From Bacillota bacterium (GTDB lineage: Bacteria; Bacillota; UBA994): DNA of 8,965 nt. Location of the stretch: the NCBI GenBank assembly GCA_018725275.1, contig QLUC01000068.1, positions 1 to 8,965 on the forward strand, read 5' to 3'. Below, one piece after another: positions 1 through 6,308 of this stretch (position 1 is its first letter; each line of letters opens with the position of its first letter). Made by a program: the position numbers and the translations under genes. The notes below the pieces were generated by a model, which had not been told where the DNA came from, did no database searches, and saw only the letters and a program-made list of their open reading frames with translations.

Positions 1-278
1 TCCGGCAAGTATGTTGTAACCGGTGCATCGGGGTATACCTTGCCGGCATCACACAATTGCATGATGGCGAGGGCGGTGAACGACTTGCTCACCGAGGCTA
101 GGCCAAAAATGGTGTCGGGGGTAACCGGCGCCTGGCTCTCTAGGTCGCGCTGGCCGAAACAGTCTTCATAAATGGTTTCGTCACCCCGCTTGACGCTGAC
201 CGCGACACCACAGATGTGCTGCTCCTTCATGAGAGCCTTGACGAACTCGGCCAAAGCACCAAAGTCGGGGTGAGACAT
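1..278 (-). CDS. Beta-lactamase-fold serine hydrolase, partial (3' end outside window)
   Basis: N-terminal 92 residues of a serine hydrolase of the class C beta-lactamase/penicillin-binding-protein-like family (Beta-lactamase Pfam family); the rest runs off the left edge. The nucleophile motif SxxK is seen as SVSK at residues 62-65, within ASVSKSFTALAIMQL. The start is ATG at 278, preceded by AGGAGG with 7 nt spacing. No signal peptide or membrane segment is visible, so a cytoplasmic location is inferred. It is a tandem paralogue of the gene just upstream: the SxxK region is nearly identical (KSFTALAIMQL in both), and the genes are 44 bp apart, so they are probably co-transcribed. Members of this family include esterases, D-amino-acid peptidases and true beta-lactamases. 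The substrate cannot be told from this fragment. Confidence 0.86.
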   Translation of the reverse strand, partial: MSHPDFGALAEFVKALMKEQHICGVAVSVKRGDETIYEDCFGQRDLESQAPVTPDTIFGLASVSKSFTALAIMQLCDAGKVYPDAPVTTYLP

Positions 279-322
279 ATCATCTCCTCCTATCTATGAA
301 AATTGCCTGGCCAAAAGACGCA

Positions 323-1696
323 TTACAACAACTTACCGGTTTTGCGCAGCAAGTAGCGCTCATAGATGAGCCGGACTCCCGCCTCATCTACCCTAAACTC
401 TACCGGCAGCTTGACGCCTGCGCTAAGGGTGTAAAAAGTCCTATTGCTCCCAAAGATGTTCTCGGGCAAAAGTGGCACTATAATGCTACTGTACTTGTCC
501 TTGGTCTCGACGGTCAGCAGGTCGCCCATACGCCGTACACTTATTTTCATTGTCCCCCGATACGTTTCGTAGGTACCGATTAGCTCATTTAAAGCCTTTT
601 CTTGCCGCACAAATGGGAGTTCATCCGGGTCCTTACCGAGCATTAACGCCAAGCCGTACATCCCCAGCTGCGAGAGAGGGTACCCGCTCCCATTGGCGAG
701 AATGGCGATCCCCAGCTTTGCCTCCGGTATAAAACCGATGTAGGCGGTAGAGACCAAGACCGATCCCCCATGGCCAACCAGCTTGCAGCCGAGAAAATCA
801 GGTAGAACCGATAGACCAAAACCATAGCCCCCCTGGCCAAAGGGACTTTGCTGCGGCAAGGCACACTGCGGAGTGGCCATCAGAGAAATCAACTCTGAGG
901 AGAGCACCCGCCTACCATGGTACTCCCCCTGCCCCAAGTACATCGAGACATACGGCGCGAGGTCGAGGACACTGCTGATCAGGGCCCCATCGGCAGAAAG
1001 CCCCCCATACGAATAATTCGACGCCTTCCTCTCCCCGTTCTCGGCAACAATGTAGGGCACCGCGGCATCTTGGTCGCACTCTACCTGCTCCTTCCTGAAG
1101 AAGCTGCGCTCCATCCCCAAAGGAGCAAGCACATGGCGCAATATATATTCCTCGTAAGGCATACCGGAACACTTTTCAATGACGTAGCCCAGCAAGGCGT
1201 ATCCTTCGTTCAAATAGAACCAGCGCTCCCCCGGACGGGCGAGGGTCCAGTCTTGGGCATCGGACATAAAGGTGAACAAATCGGCGCTACTAGCAATGGG
1301 CAACCAATTTTCTCCCGCACCGGTCACCCCGCGAATCACGGCTTCGGCATAGGCCAAGGCCGGGATGCCGGAACTGTGGTTCATGAGGTGGAATAACCTA
1401 ATTCGTTCCCCTTGTGGCCGAACATTTATCGGCGCATAGTCCTCGAGGTAGTCATCATAACTTAGCTTCCCCTGCTCGGCCAGCTGCATGATAGCCAGCG
1501 CGGTGAAAGACTTCGTGACCGAGCCTATCCCGTACAGGGTGTGGGGCGTCGCTGCCAGGCCACGTTCCAAATCACGGTATCCGAAAGCCCTCGTCCACAC
1601 GACCTCATTTCCCTTAATTATGGCCATGCTAAGCCCGGGGAGTTTGGTTTCGGACATCTTGGTAAAAGTAAATTCCTCTAATTTGGCAAAAGACAT
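323..1696 (-). CDS. Serine hydrolase, class C beta-lactamase/PBP-like family
   Basis: 457-residue predicted hydrolase with the three active-site motifs of the class C beta-lactamase fold: SVTK (59-62, nucleophilic serine and general-base lysine), YLN (161-163, the YxN motif) and HGGS (309-312, in place of KTG as in esterase- and peptidase-like members). Residues from about 365 to 457 form a separate beta-rich tail like the lipocalin-type C-terminal domain of Pab87-like and S12 peptidases (assignment inferred). There is no signal peptide, so it probably acts in the cytoplasm; this argues against a classical secreted beta-lactamase. The ATG at 1696 has a strong Shine-Dalgarno (GGAGGTGA) 4 nt upstream. 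It lies directly upstream of a truncated paralogue. I found no convincing sigma-A promoter in the roughly 370 bp before it. The substrate is unknown; a D-aminopeptidase or esterase-type activity is as likely as lactam hydrolysis. Confidence 0.92.
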   Translation of the reverse strand: MSFAKLEEFTFTKMSETKLPGLSMAIIKGNEVVWTRAFGYRDLERGLAATPHTLYGIGSVTKSFTALAIMQLAEQGKLSYDDYLEDYAPINVRPQGERIRLFHLMNHSSGIPALAYAEAVIRGVTGAGENWLPIASSADLFTFMSDAQDWTLARPGERWFYLNEGYALLGYVIEKCSGMPYEEYILRHVLAPLGMERSFFRKEQVECDQDAAVPYIVAENGERKASNYSYGGLSADGALISSVLDLAPYVSMYLGQGEYHGRRVLSSELISLMATPQCALPQQSPFGQGGYGFGLSVLPDFLGCKLVGHGGSVLVSTAYIGFIPEAKLGIAILANGSGYPLSQLGMYGLALMLGKDPDELPFVRQEKALNELIGTYETYRGTMKISVRRMGDLLTVETKDKYSSIIVPLLPENIFGSNRTFYTLSAGVKLPVEFRVDEAGVRLIYERYLLRKTGKLL

Positions 1697-2068
1697 CGTC
1701 TCACCTCCATTTAGATTGGGTAAGCTTTAGCTTTCCTGACAACAAAACCAATTCTGTCTTCTATTCTACTATCCTTTGAATCAGAATGCTTTGATATATT
1801 TAAGTTTTTTATGAACTTTTGCGGCGCAACTCTACCTAGAGTACTTTATTGACCCAGATTAGCATCATGAGGCAGTATGATTAGCTTATAGTCTGAATTA
1901 TCGTTTTTACGAGGTCGAACGCCGCTTAGTTCATGAACAGGCTAGGTTTTTGTGTTGTGGGCTATGTGCGCGCAGATGTCGCCAGGGAGCTATCAGCCTG
2001 ACGGCGGGGTTACATTAAATCGGCCGCCAAGATGGACCAGCTGCGCACCGGGGGCACCTTGCGCAACC
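1697..2068. other. Intergenic stretch without a recognisable gene
   Basis: About 370 bp between the terminator at 2069-2101 and the serine hydrolase start. It should contain the promoter of the hydrolase pair, because a strong terminator precedes it, but I see no good -35/-10 combination on the minus strand. There is a perfect 10-bp palindrome, GTTCATGAAC, at 1929-1938, and a direct repeat GATTAGC near 1859-1886. The left part (about 1740-1920) is AT-rich compared with its surroundings, as expected for a regulatory region. No supported coding sequence on either strand. Confidence 0.5.
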
Positions 2069-2101
2069 AAAAACTCTCCCCCCAGCGTGCTGGCGGGAGA
2101 G
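2069..2101 (-). terminator. Strong rho-independent terminator
   Basis: On the minus strand a 13-bp GC-rich stem (2089-2101 with 2074-2086, one mismatch at 2094/2081, 2-nt apical GT/AC) is followed at once by five Ts (2073-2069). It ends transcripts arriving from the right: either read-through from the GlmL operon, about 200 nt after that stop codon, or a small RNA started near 2244. It also means the serine hydrolase genes at 1-1696 need their own promoter. Confidence 0.85.
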
Positions 2102-2244
2102 GAGGGCTTACTTCAAGCTCGATGGGCACCACATAGGGTATAGCGATTATTTTCACAACCTCAGCCGGGGGCTACAGGATGAAATAATCGCCCGCACCGA
2201 GCATCGGGTGCTCTAGGCGTGCGGAGAGGTGCAAGAGGCCAGGA
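2069..2244 (-). ncRNA. Candidate structured small RNA (about 175 nt)
   Basis: Between the stop of the GlmL-partner gene and a strong terminator, the minus strand holds consecutive hairpins and no gene. Stem CCGCAC (2192-2197) pairs with GTGCGG (2219-2224) around an inner hairpin GAGCA (2199-2203)/TGCTC (2209-2213). Next, 2143-2155 pairs with 2180-2191 (12 bp with one bulged base), enclosing CCT (2159-2161)/AGG (2176-2178) and AGCC (2163-2166)/GGCT (2170-2173) around a GGG loop. The terminator hairpin follows. A plausible promoter lies at 2251-2279, predicting a 5' end near 2244. These pairings are seen directly; that they form a discrete RNA is inferred. It could instead be the structured 3' UTR of the glmL operon. 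I do not recognise it as 6S RNA, SRP RNA, T-box or a known riboswitch. Confidence 0.38.
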
Positions 2245-2250
2245 AGGGTC

Positions 2251-2279
2251 AAAATAGGCAGGAGGGCGCTATTTGTTAA
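2251..2279 (-). promoter_or_regulatory. Possible sigma-A promoter for the candidate small RNA
   Basis: Minus strand TTAACA (2274-2279), a 17-bp spacer, then TATTTT (2251-2256): 5/6 and 4/6 matches to the -35 and -10 consensus. It lies 20 bp past the stop of the GlmL-partner gene and faces the hairpin cluster and terminator at 2069-2224, with no protein gene between. The -10 is imperfect, so this is a moderate candidate only. Confidence 0.4.
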
Positions 2280-2298
2280 CTTAAGTTGCAGTCCTGCT

Positions 2299-3417
2299 CT
2301 ATCCCTCGATTAGCTCGACATTGGCGCGGGGAATGGTGACGATGTCGCCGTTGGCGAGTTTAGCGGTCATGATGCGCACCTTGGCGCCCGTTTCGATTAC
2401 TTGGAGCTCGGGCGGCAGGGTGTGCACGGTGGCCAACTTGCCAAAGTAGGGCTCGCGGATGATGCGGATGGGAGTGCCGGCTTCCATGCCGGCATCGGTG
2501 TTTCTCTCTTGGGCCTTGGTGAGATTCTCAAGCGGGACAATAATCTCGGGGCGCATGACACCGGCGCGAATTTGGGTGGCGCCATTGATAGACGCCATTT
2601 TGCCGTCAAGGCTCTTTAGTAAGGCGAAAGTCCGATCAGCCATGTTGATTTGCCCAAAGCCTTCGGTAAGAACGACGGTGATAGGGATGTCTTCAGCCCC
2701 GGTGATGGCGACCCCGATATCATGACCGAGATACTCGATCAAGTCGGTGTCGATGATGCCCCCGGCGACAATGCCCGCGGCGCCCACTGAGGCCGCCTTG
2801 CGGAGCGCATCGGCGGTGACCAAGGAGCCGCCCACTACGACCTTGCCCTTGTGCTCCGGCTTGATTTTTTCACCGCTTAAGATGTCGCTGTTAGTCTTGG
2901 CGAGCATCACCAAAGCCCCTTGTGTTTCCCCACCGACGCCGAAAATCCCCTGAATCAAAGCGGCTGGCGTTTCTACGACCACACCCTCCCTCGGTGTCAC
3001 TTCGATAACCCGACCATGGATGTAGGCGGGTATGGCCACCGGGACAGCCGGACGGCGCAGGGTGACGACCCCGGTCACAGGCGAGACATTATCTACAGTG
3101 CCCTCGATAGTAGACTGCACAGAGGTCTTAAATAGACCAAAGAAGCTGGATCTCTTGGCGATGGTTTCTCCCTTGGTAACTTTATCGCCTTTCTTCTTCA
3201 ACATGAACTCGATAATTTCGTCACCTTCGACGCCAAGTTGGTTAGCAACGTTTACCGTGTCGGGATCGCCCGGGATGTGGGTGCGCGCCACGATGTCGTG
3301 GGGCTTGACCACATCGCCCAATTTAACGGTTACTTCCCCCAGTATCGGGAGGCGACGGCGCTTACGCACTAGTACGGACTCGGTGACCAACAACCCTGGG
3401 GTGTATGCACTAGCCAT
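2299..3417 (-). CDS. Conserved GlmL-partner protein with barrel-sandwich-like and KOW-like parts
   Basis: 372-residue protein of unknown function encoded 15 bp after the GlmL-family gene; the shared layout implies a joint role. The N-terminal part (about 22-90) has the short beta turns and repeated G-D-x-V/I-x-K-G patterns (KLGDVVKPHD at 32-41, KKGDKVTKGE at 75-84) typical of barrel-sandwich or biotinyl/lipoyl-like folds, as in the RnfC N-terminus; there is no obvious modifiable lysine motif. The middle (about 188-245) is Gly/Ala-rich, including VVVGGSLVTADAL. The C-terminal part (about 313-370) resembles a KOW/SH3-like barrel with IREPYFGKLATV at 320-331. No signal peptide or membrane helix. 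The ATG at 3417 follows GGGAGG with 9 nt spacing, and this Shine-Dalgarno directly follows the glmL stop, suggesting translational coupling. Domain names are inferred from pattern; function is not known. Confidence 0.9.
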   Translation of the reverse strand: MASAYTPGLLVTESVLVRKRRRLPILGEVTVKLGDVVKPHDIVARTHIPGDPDTVNVANQLGVEGDEIIEFMLKKKGDKVTKGETIAKRSSFFGLFKTSVQSTIEGTVDNVSPVTGVVTLRRPAVPVAIPAYIHGRVIEVTPREGVVVETPAALIQGIFGVGGETQGALVMLAKTNSDILSGEKIKPEHKGKVVVGGSLVTADALRKAASVGAAGIVAGGIIDTDLIEYLGHDIGVAITGAEDIPITVVLTEGFGQINMADRTFALLKSLDGKMASINGATQIRAGVMRPEIIVPLENLTKAQERNTDAGMEAGTPIRIIREPYFGKLATVHTLPPELQVIETGAKVRIMTAKLANGDIVTIPRANVELIEG

Positions 3418-3432
3418 TAATGTATTCCTCCC

Positions 3433-5262
3433 TTAACCAAGGTACTTCTGTAGGATGTCCATGGGGTACGCATCGAGAGCCTTGTACCATTCCACAAGTT
3501 TAGCAATGCGTTTCTTCTTATCGGTAGGCAAACCTAGGGGGTGACGGCCGCGAGCATCAATGATCACGCCAACAACTCCACCCAAGATCTTGGCCTGTAC
3601 TTCGTGGCCCTTGCCCTTGCCGAGGTCAAAGCCACGGGCGGGGCGGGCTACCAATTCCGCAGTCTCGTCTTCCCCAAGGGGGATGAGGTGCATGGTGCCG
3701 TAAAGAGCCTTGTGTTCGTGGGTCTTGCCAGATGAAGTGGTGACCTTGACTGTTACGCATTCGTCGCCCTCCTTGCCTTGGCCGACGGGAGCAATGGCGG
3801 TGCCGAGGCGAATGAGACAATCGCGGTCAAATACTTCTTGCGCGGCTTCGGGGTTAACGCTCGAGAGAACGCCCAGCTGCGGCATCATAAAGATAGAGTC
3901 TACGGCAAGCTCGGTAATCCCTTCGGGCACGAAGGCATCGAGCATCATCAGGGCACTTTGCACGCGGCGCGGCGCATGGGAGAGCACACCACCAGAGCCG
4001 ACAATCATCCCTAGTCCCATGAGATCGACCAAGGTTGCTCCGGAGCCGGATTGCTCAAAGGCTTCGGCGATGTCGCGCTGCACTTGCACGCCGCGCAGGC
4101 CAATGGCCAAGGACTTGTGGTGCTCAAAGGCCAGGCGCAAGGCCTCGCGCGCAATAGCTTGCTCAATCACTAATTCCTGCATGGTCTGCGGAATGGTGGT
4201 GGGGCGAATCATCTTATTGCGGATACGGTTGCGCAAATCGGCCGCGTCGATGTCAAAAGGCATCCAGCGCATAATATTGTCAAGGCCTGACTCCAGCATG
4301 ACATTGCAGATGCTGTAACTCATGCCGAGGTTGGCGCTCACTGTACGATTAAAGGTATCGGCAAAGACAGAGAAGACGTCAGTAGTTGCGCCGCCGATGT
4401 CCACGCCGACGACGGTCATTTGCTTCTGGCTGGCTACCGTCTGAATCATTTTGCCAACGGCCCCGGGGGTGGGCATGATGGGCACTTCTGTCCAACTCAT
4501 CAGTTTGTTGTACCCTGGTGCCTGCGCCATGACATGCTCCATGAAAAGGTTGTGAATCTCCTCGCGTGCCGGGCCTAAAACTTCGCGCTCGAGTACCGGG
4601 CGCAGGTTGTCAACCATTTTTAGGTCCGTCTTTTCGGCCAAGGTATCTTCGATGTATTTTCGAGCGTCCTTGTTACCCGCATAGATGACGGGAAGATTAA
4701 AACCAATGCCGAGGCGCGGGCGTGGCTCGGCTGCAGATATAAGCTCTGCCAGCTCTACCACATGGGTGATGGTGCCGCCGTCAATGCCTCCGGACATAAG
4801 AATCATGTCTGGGCGCAACTGACGAATGCGCTGAATCTTTTGGTAGGGAAGTCGATCATCATTGATGGCGATGACGTCCATGACGATAGCACCCGCTCCA
4901 AGGGCAGCACGCTCAGCGCTCTCCGCGCTCATCTGTTTGACAACGCCGGCCACCATCATCTGGAGGCCGCCGCCCGCGCTGCTGGTAGAGAGATAGATAT
5001 CTGCACCTACCTTATTATCACGTTGGGGCGTGATAATGCCGTTTTCGTCTTGGAAAGTCCGACCCATCAACTCCTCGATTTCGTGAATGGCGTTACGGGC
5101 CCCCATGGTGACATCTTCAAAGGGAGCCTCAACGGTGGTCGGCGCCTCACCACGGCAAACCAGACGGTAGACACCATCCACCAGCTCAATCAAAATAGCC
5201 TTGGTGGTTGTGCTCCCGCAGTCTGTAGCGAGGATCGACCTGAGTTTACGGTCCTGCTCCAT
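3433..5262 (-). CDS. glmL: GlmL/MutL-family ATPase (methylaspartate mutase accessory-type)
   Basis: 609-residue ASKHA-fold ATPase of the GlmL/MutL family. Visible motifs: phosphate-1 loop TDCGSTTTK (13-21), phosphate-2 loop VDIGGATTD (287-295), a glycine-rich MSGGIDGGT (156-164), and an adenosine-type motif VGSGGVLSHAP (421-431). Family members are encoded beside adenosylcobalamin-dependent glutamate mutase (GlmS/GlmE) and are thought to protect or reactivate it. Here no mutase subunit is in view, so the client is unknown. Classical MutL is about 460 residues; this protein has a tail of roughly 110 residues (about 498-609) with a beta-rich part and GGVVGVIIDARGRHPLGLP (561-579). The ATG at 5262 follows AAAGGGGG with about 11 nt spacing. 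It has its own strong promoter and leads a two-gene operon with the 372-residue partner. Family assignment is firm; the link to glutamate mutase itself is not. Confidence 0.9.
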   Translation of the reverse strand: MEQDRKLRSILATDCGSTTTKAILIELVDGVYRLVCRGEAPTTVEAPFEDVTMGARNAIHEIEELMGRTFQDENGIITPQRDNKVGADIYLSTSSAGGGLQMMVAGVVKQMSAESAERAALGAGAIVMDVIAINDDRLPYQKIQRIRQLRPDMILMSGGIDGGTITHVVELAELISAAEPRPRLGIGFNLPVIYAGNKDARKYIEDTLAEKTDLKMVDNLRPVLEREVLGPAREEIHNLFMEHVMAQAPGYNKLMSWTEVPIMPTPGAVGKMIQTVASQKQMTVVGVDIGGATTDVFSVFADTFNRTVSANLGMSYSICNVMLESGLDNIMRWMPFDIDAADLRNRIRNKMIRPTTIPQTMQELVIEQAIAREALRLAFEHHKSLAIGLRGVQVQRDIAEAFEQSGSGATLVDLMGLGMIVGSGGVLSHAPRRVQSALMMLDAFVPEGITELAVDSIFMMPQLGVLSSVNPEAAQEVFDRDCLIRLGTAIAPVGQGKEGDECVTVKVTTSSGKTHEHKALYGTMHLIPLGEDETAELVARPARGFDLGKGKGHEVQAKILGGVVGVIIDARGRHPLGLPTDKKKRIAKLVEWYKALDAYPMDILQKYLG

Positions 5263-5304
5263 ATTTTTACTAATCCCCCTTTAGGTAATCTCGCGATCAT
5301 AGTG

Positions 5305-5333
5305 ATTATAACAAAATTCCCTAGCGAGCACAA
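5305..5333 (-). promoter_or_regulatory. Sigma-A promoter of the glmL operon
   Basis: Minus strand TTGTGC (5328-5333), an exact 17-bp spacer, then a perfect TATAAT (5305-5310). It predicts a start of transcription near 5298 and a leader of about 36 nt before the ATG at 5262. The leader is too short for a cobalamin riboswitch. It lies downstream of the terminator at 5396-5425, so glmL is transcribed separately from the genes to its right. Confidence 0.8.
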
Positions 5334-5395
5334 AGAAATTTCAAAACCCCAAACTTCATAAATACAACAAGATTTCCTCAATCCCTGCTAAGTGC

Positions 5396-5425
5396 AAAAA
5401 AATACACGCTCATCTGAAGAGCGTG
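5396..5425 (-). terminator. Rho-independent terminator after the 96-residue protein gene
   Basis: On the minus strand a perfect 7-bp stem CACGCTC/GAGCGTG (5419-5425 with 5405-5411) with a 7-nt loop is followed by TATTTTTTT (5404-5396). It begins 8 bp past the stop codon at 5434 and ends the transcription unit coming from the right, before the glmL promoter. Confidence 0.85.
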
Positions 5426-5433
5426 AAAATTGG

Positions 5434-5724
5434 TTACTTCTTGGCGCGCCGTTCGATGTCGCGGGTCTCAAGCATGGTCATAAGCCGCTCGACATTTTCG
5501 CGGTCGGACATGAGATGCGATAACTCTTCGAGTAGCTGCTCCTTGATAAAGAGGGAACCAAAAGGCGCAACGGCAAAAAGGGCCTGCCCCGTGACAAAGG
5601 AAAGAGGCTTGCCCATTTGCAGAAAGAATAGCGTGGGCGTGATGAGGTCGTACTTTTCGATTTTTTGTACAACCGCGAGCAAAAGTTCATCGCGCCGCTC
5701 AGGGGTTATCTCGAAATTGGTCAT
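5434..5724 (-). CDS. Small conserved-looking protein of unknown function
   Basis: 96 residues that I do not recognise. The sequence looks mostly helical: an acidic N-terminal helix (ITPERRDELLLAVVQKIEKY), a hydrophobic middle (about residues 27-60, LITPTLFFLQMGKPLSFVTG onward) and a charged C-terminal helix ending in RDIERRAKK. The middle is hydrophobic but holds Gly, Pro and Lys, so a soluble helical bundle or peripheral membrane protein fits better than a clear transmembrane helix. The ATG at 5724 is preceded by GGGAG at 9 nt. It lies 55 bp after the two-helix membrane protein and directly before a terminator, so it is probably the last gene of that unit. A good ribosome-binding site and a terminator just past the stop support it as a real gene. 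Confidence 0.78.
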   Translation of the reverse strand: MTNFEITPERRDELLLAVVQKIEKYDLITPTLFFLQMGKPLSFVTGQALFAVAPFGSLFIKEQLLEELSHLMSDRENVERLMTMLETRDIERRAKK

Positions 5725-5779
5725 AATTCTTTTCTCCCATCTTTCTACATACTACGGAGTGAACCCGTGGTTTACCGGC

Positions 5780-6262
5780 TCATTTCTTGCCCTCATCTTT
5801 GCTCATCTGTTTCTCCACCATGGTCAGGACAGCTACTTTATTGTCCGGGGTAAAATAGATGAATTGGCCGGGCACCAAGAAGCGGCGCAAACCCCGGTGA
5901 GCATAGTCAAGTAAGATGCCATCCGGAAAACGCAGCACCGACTTAAATTCTTCCCATGGCCGATAGAACGTAAACAGCCCCGTGCGAATGATGACGCCCT
6001 TCGTGGTCAGTTGGTAGTCCGAAGGGAAGACGAAGGAGTGAAAAGAGATCAGGACGACGGCTAAACCAAAAGCGACCCAGAGCATCTCCCCATAAATTAG
6101 ATAGATGAAGCTGAGAAAGGCGAGAACGCTAAAGATGAACATCCGCCCGCGTTTTGTATTTTGTCTAAGAGGGGCCACCGACCAGCTAAGCAGTGTCTCG
6201 CCCTGGGGATGAGGAGCTTTCTCTATGTTTTTTGTGTCTTTCTTGCTTTTGTTCTTAGCCAC
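5780..6262 (-). CDS. Two-helix membrane protein with a PH-like cytoplasmic domain
   Basis: 160-residue protein with a basic cytoplasmic head (MAKNKSKKDTK), two adjacent hydrophobic segments (about 41-58 and 60-79) forming a membrane hairpin, and a soluble tail (about 80-150) with the beta pattern of bacterial PH-like domains: YQLTTKGVIIRTGLFTFYRPWEEF at 83-106 matches the 'Y-x-L-T-x-x-G-V-I-I-R-x-G-L' style of YdbT/bPH2-type proteins (inferred). I chose GTG at 6262 because GAGGGGTGG lies 8-11 nt before it; a GTG at 6274 would overlap that Shine-Dalgarno, and a TTG at 6268 is also possible. A TATAAT at 6284-6289 lacks a good -35, so transcription probably comes from the amidase gene upstream (46 bp gap). 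The gene is followed by the 96-residue unknown. Function unknown. Confidence 0.8.
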   Translation of the reverse strand: MAKNKSKKDTKNIEKAPHPQGETLLSWSVAPLRQNTKRGRMFIFSVLAFLSFIYLIYGEMLWVAFGLAVVLISFHSFVFPSDYQLTTKGVIIRTGLFTFYRPWEEFKSVLRFPDGILLDYAHRGLRRFLVPGQFIYFTPDNKVAVLTMVEKQMSKDEGKK

Positions 6263-6308
6263 AGCCAAGACCACCCCTCATTTATTATATCCAATTATCC
6301 CTTTATCC

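Noticed and set aside
296..583. 95-codon plus-strand ORF
   Set aside because: Antisense shadow of the serine hydrolase whose active-site motifs are clear on the minus strand.
1929..1938. 10-bp palindrome GTTCATGAAC
   Set aside because: A single short palindrome without a repeat partner or link to a promoter; could be chance.
1952..2143. 63-codon plus-strand ORF starting MLWAMCAQM
   Set aside because: No Shine-Dalgarno, Pro/Arg-rich out-of-frame-like composition, and it crosses the terminator hairpin.
2019..2216. Plus-strand open stretch of about 65 codons (ending ...IIARTEHRVL) that looks gene-like, perhaps a decayed gene
   Set aside because: No start codon or ribosome-binding site, a stop just before it, no family recognised, and the same bases form hairpins and a minus-strand terminator that explain the sequence better. 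A decayed gene is not fully excluded.
3710..4318. 202-codon plus-strand ORF
   Set aside because: Antisense to glmL, low-complexity Ser/Thr/Pro/Arg composition typical of a shadow frame.
4762..5361. 199-codon plus-strand ORF
   Set aside because: Antisense to the glmL N-terminus with its phosphate-1 loop and across the glmL promoter; no ribosome-binding site.
6284..6289. Perfect TATAAT (minus strand) before the membrane protein gene
   Set aside because: No acceptable -35 at 16-18 bp and no TGn extension; the leader would be about 15 nt. Not called as a promoter.
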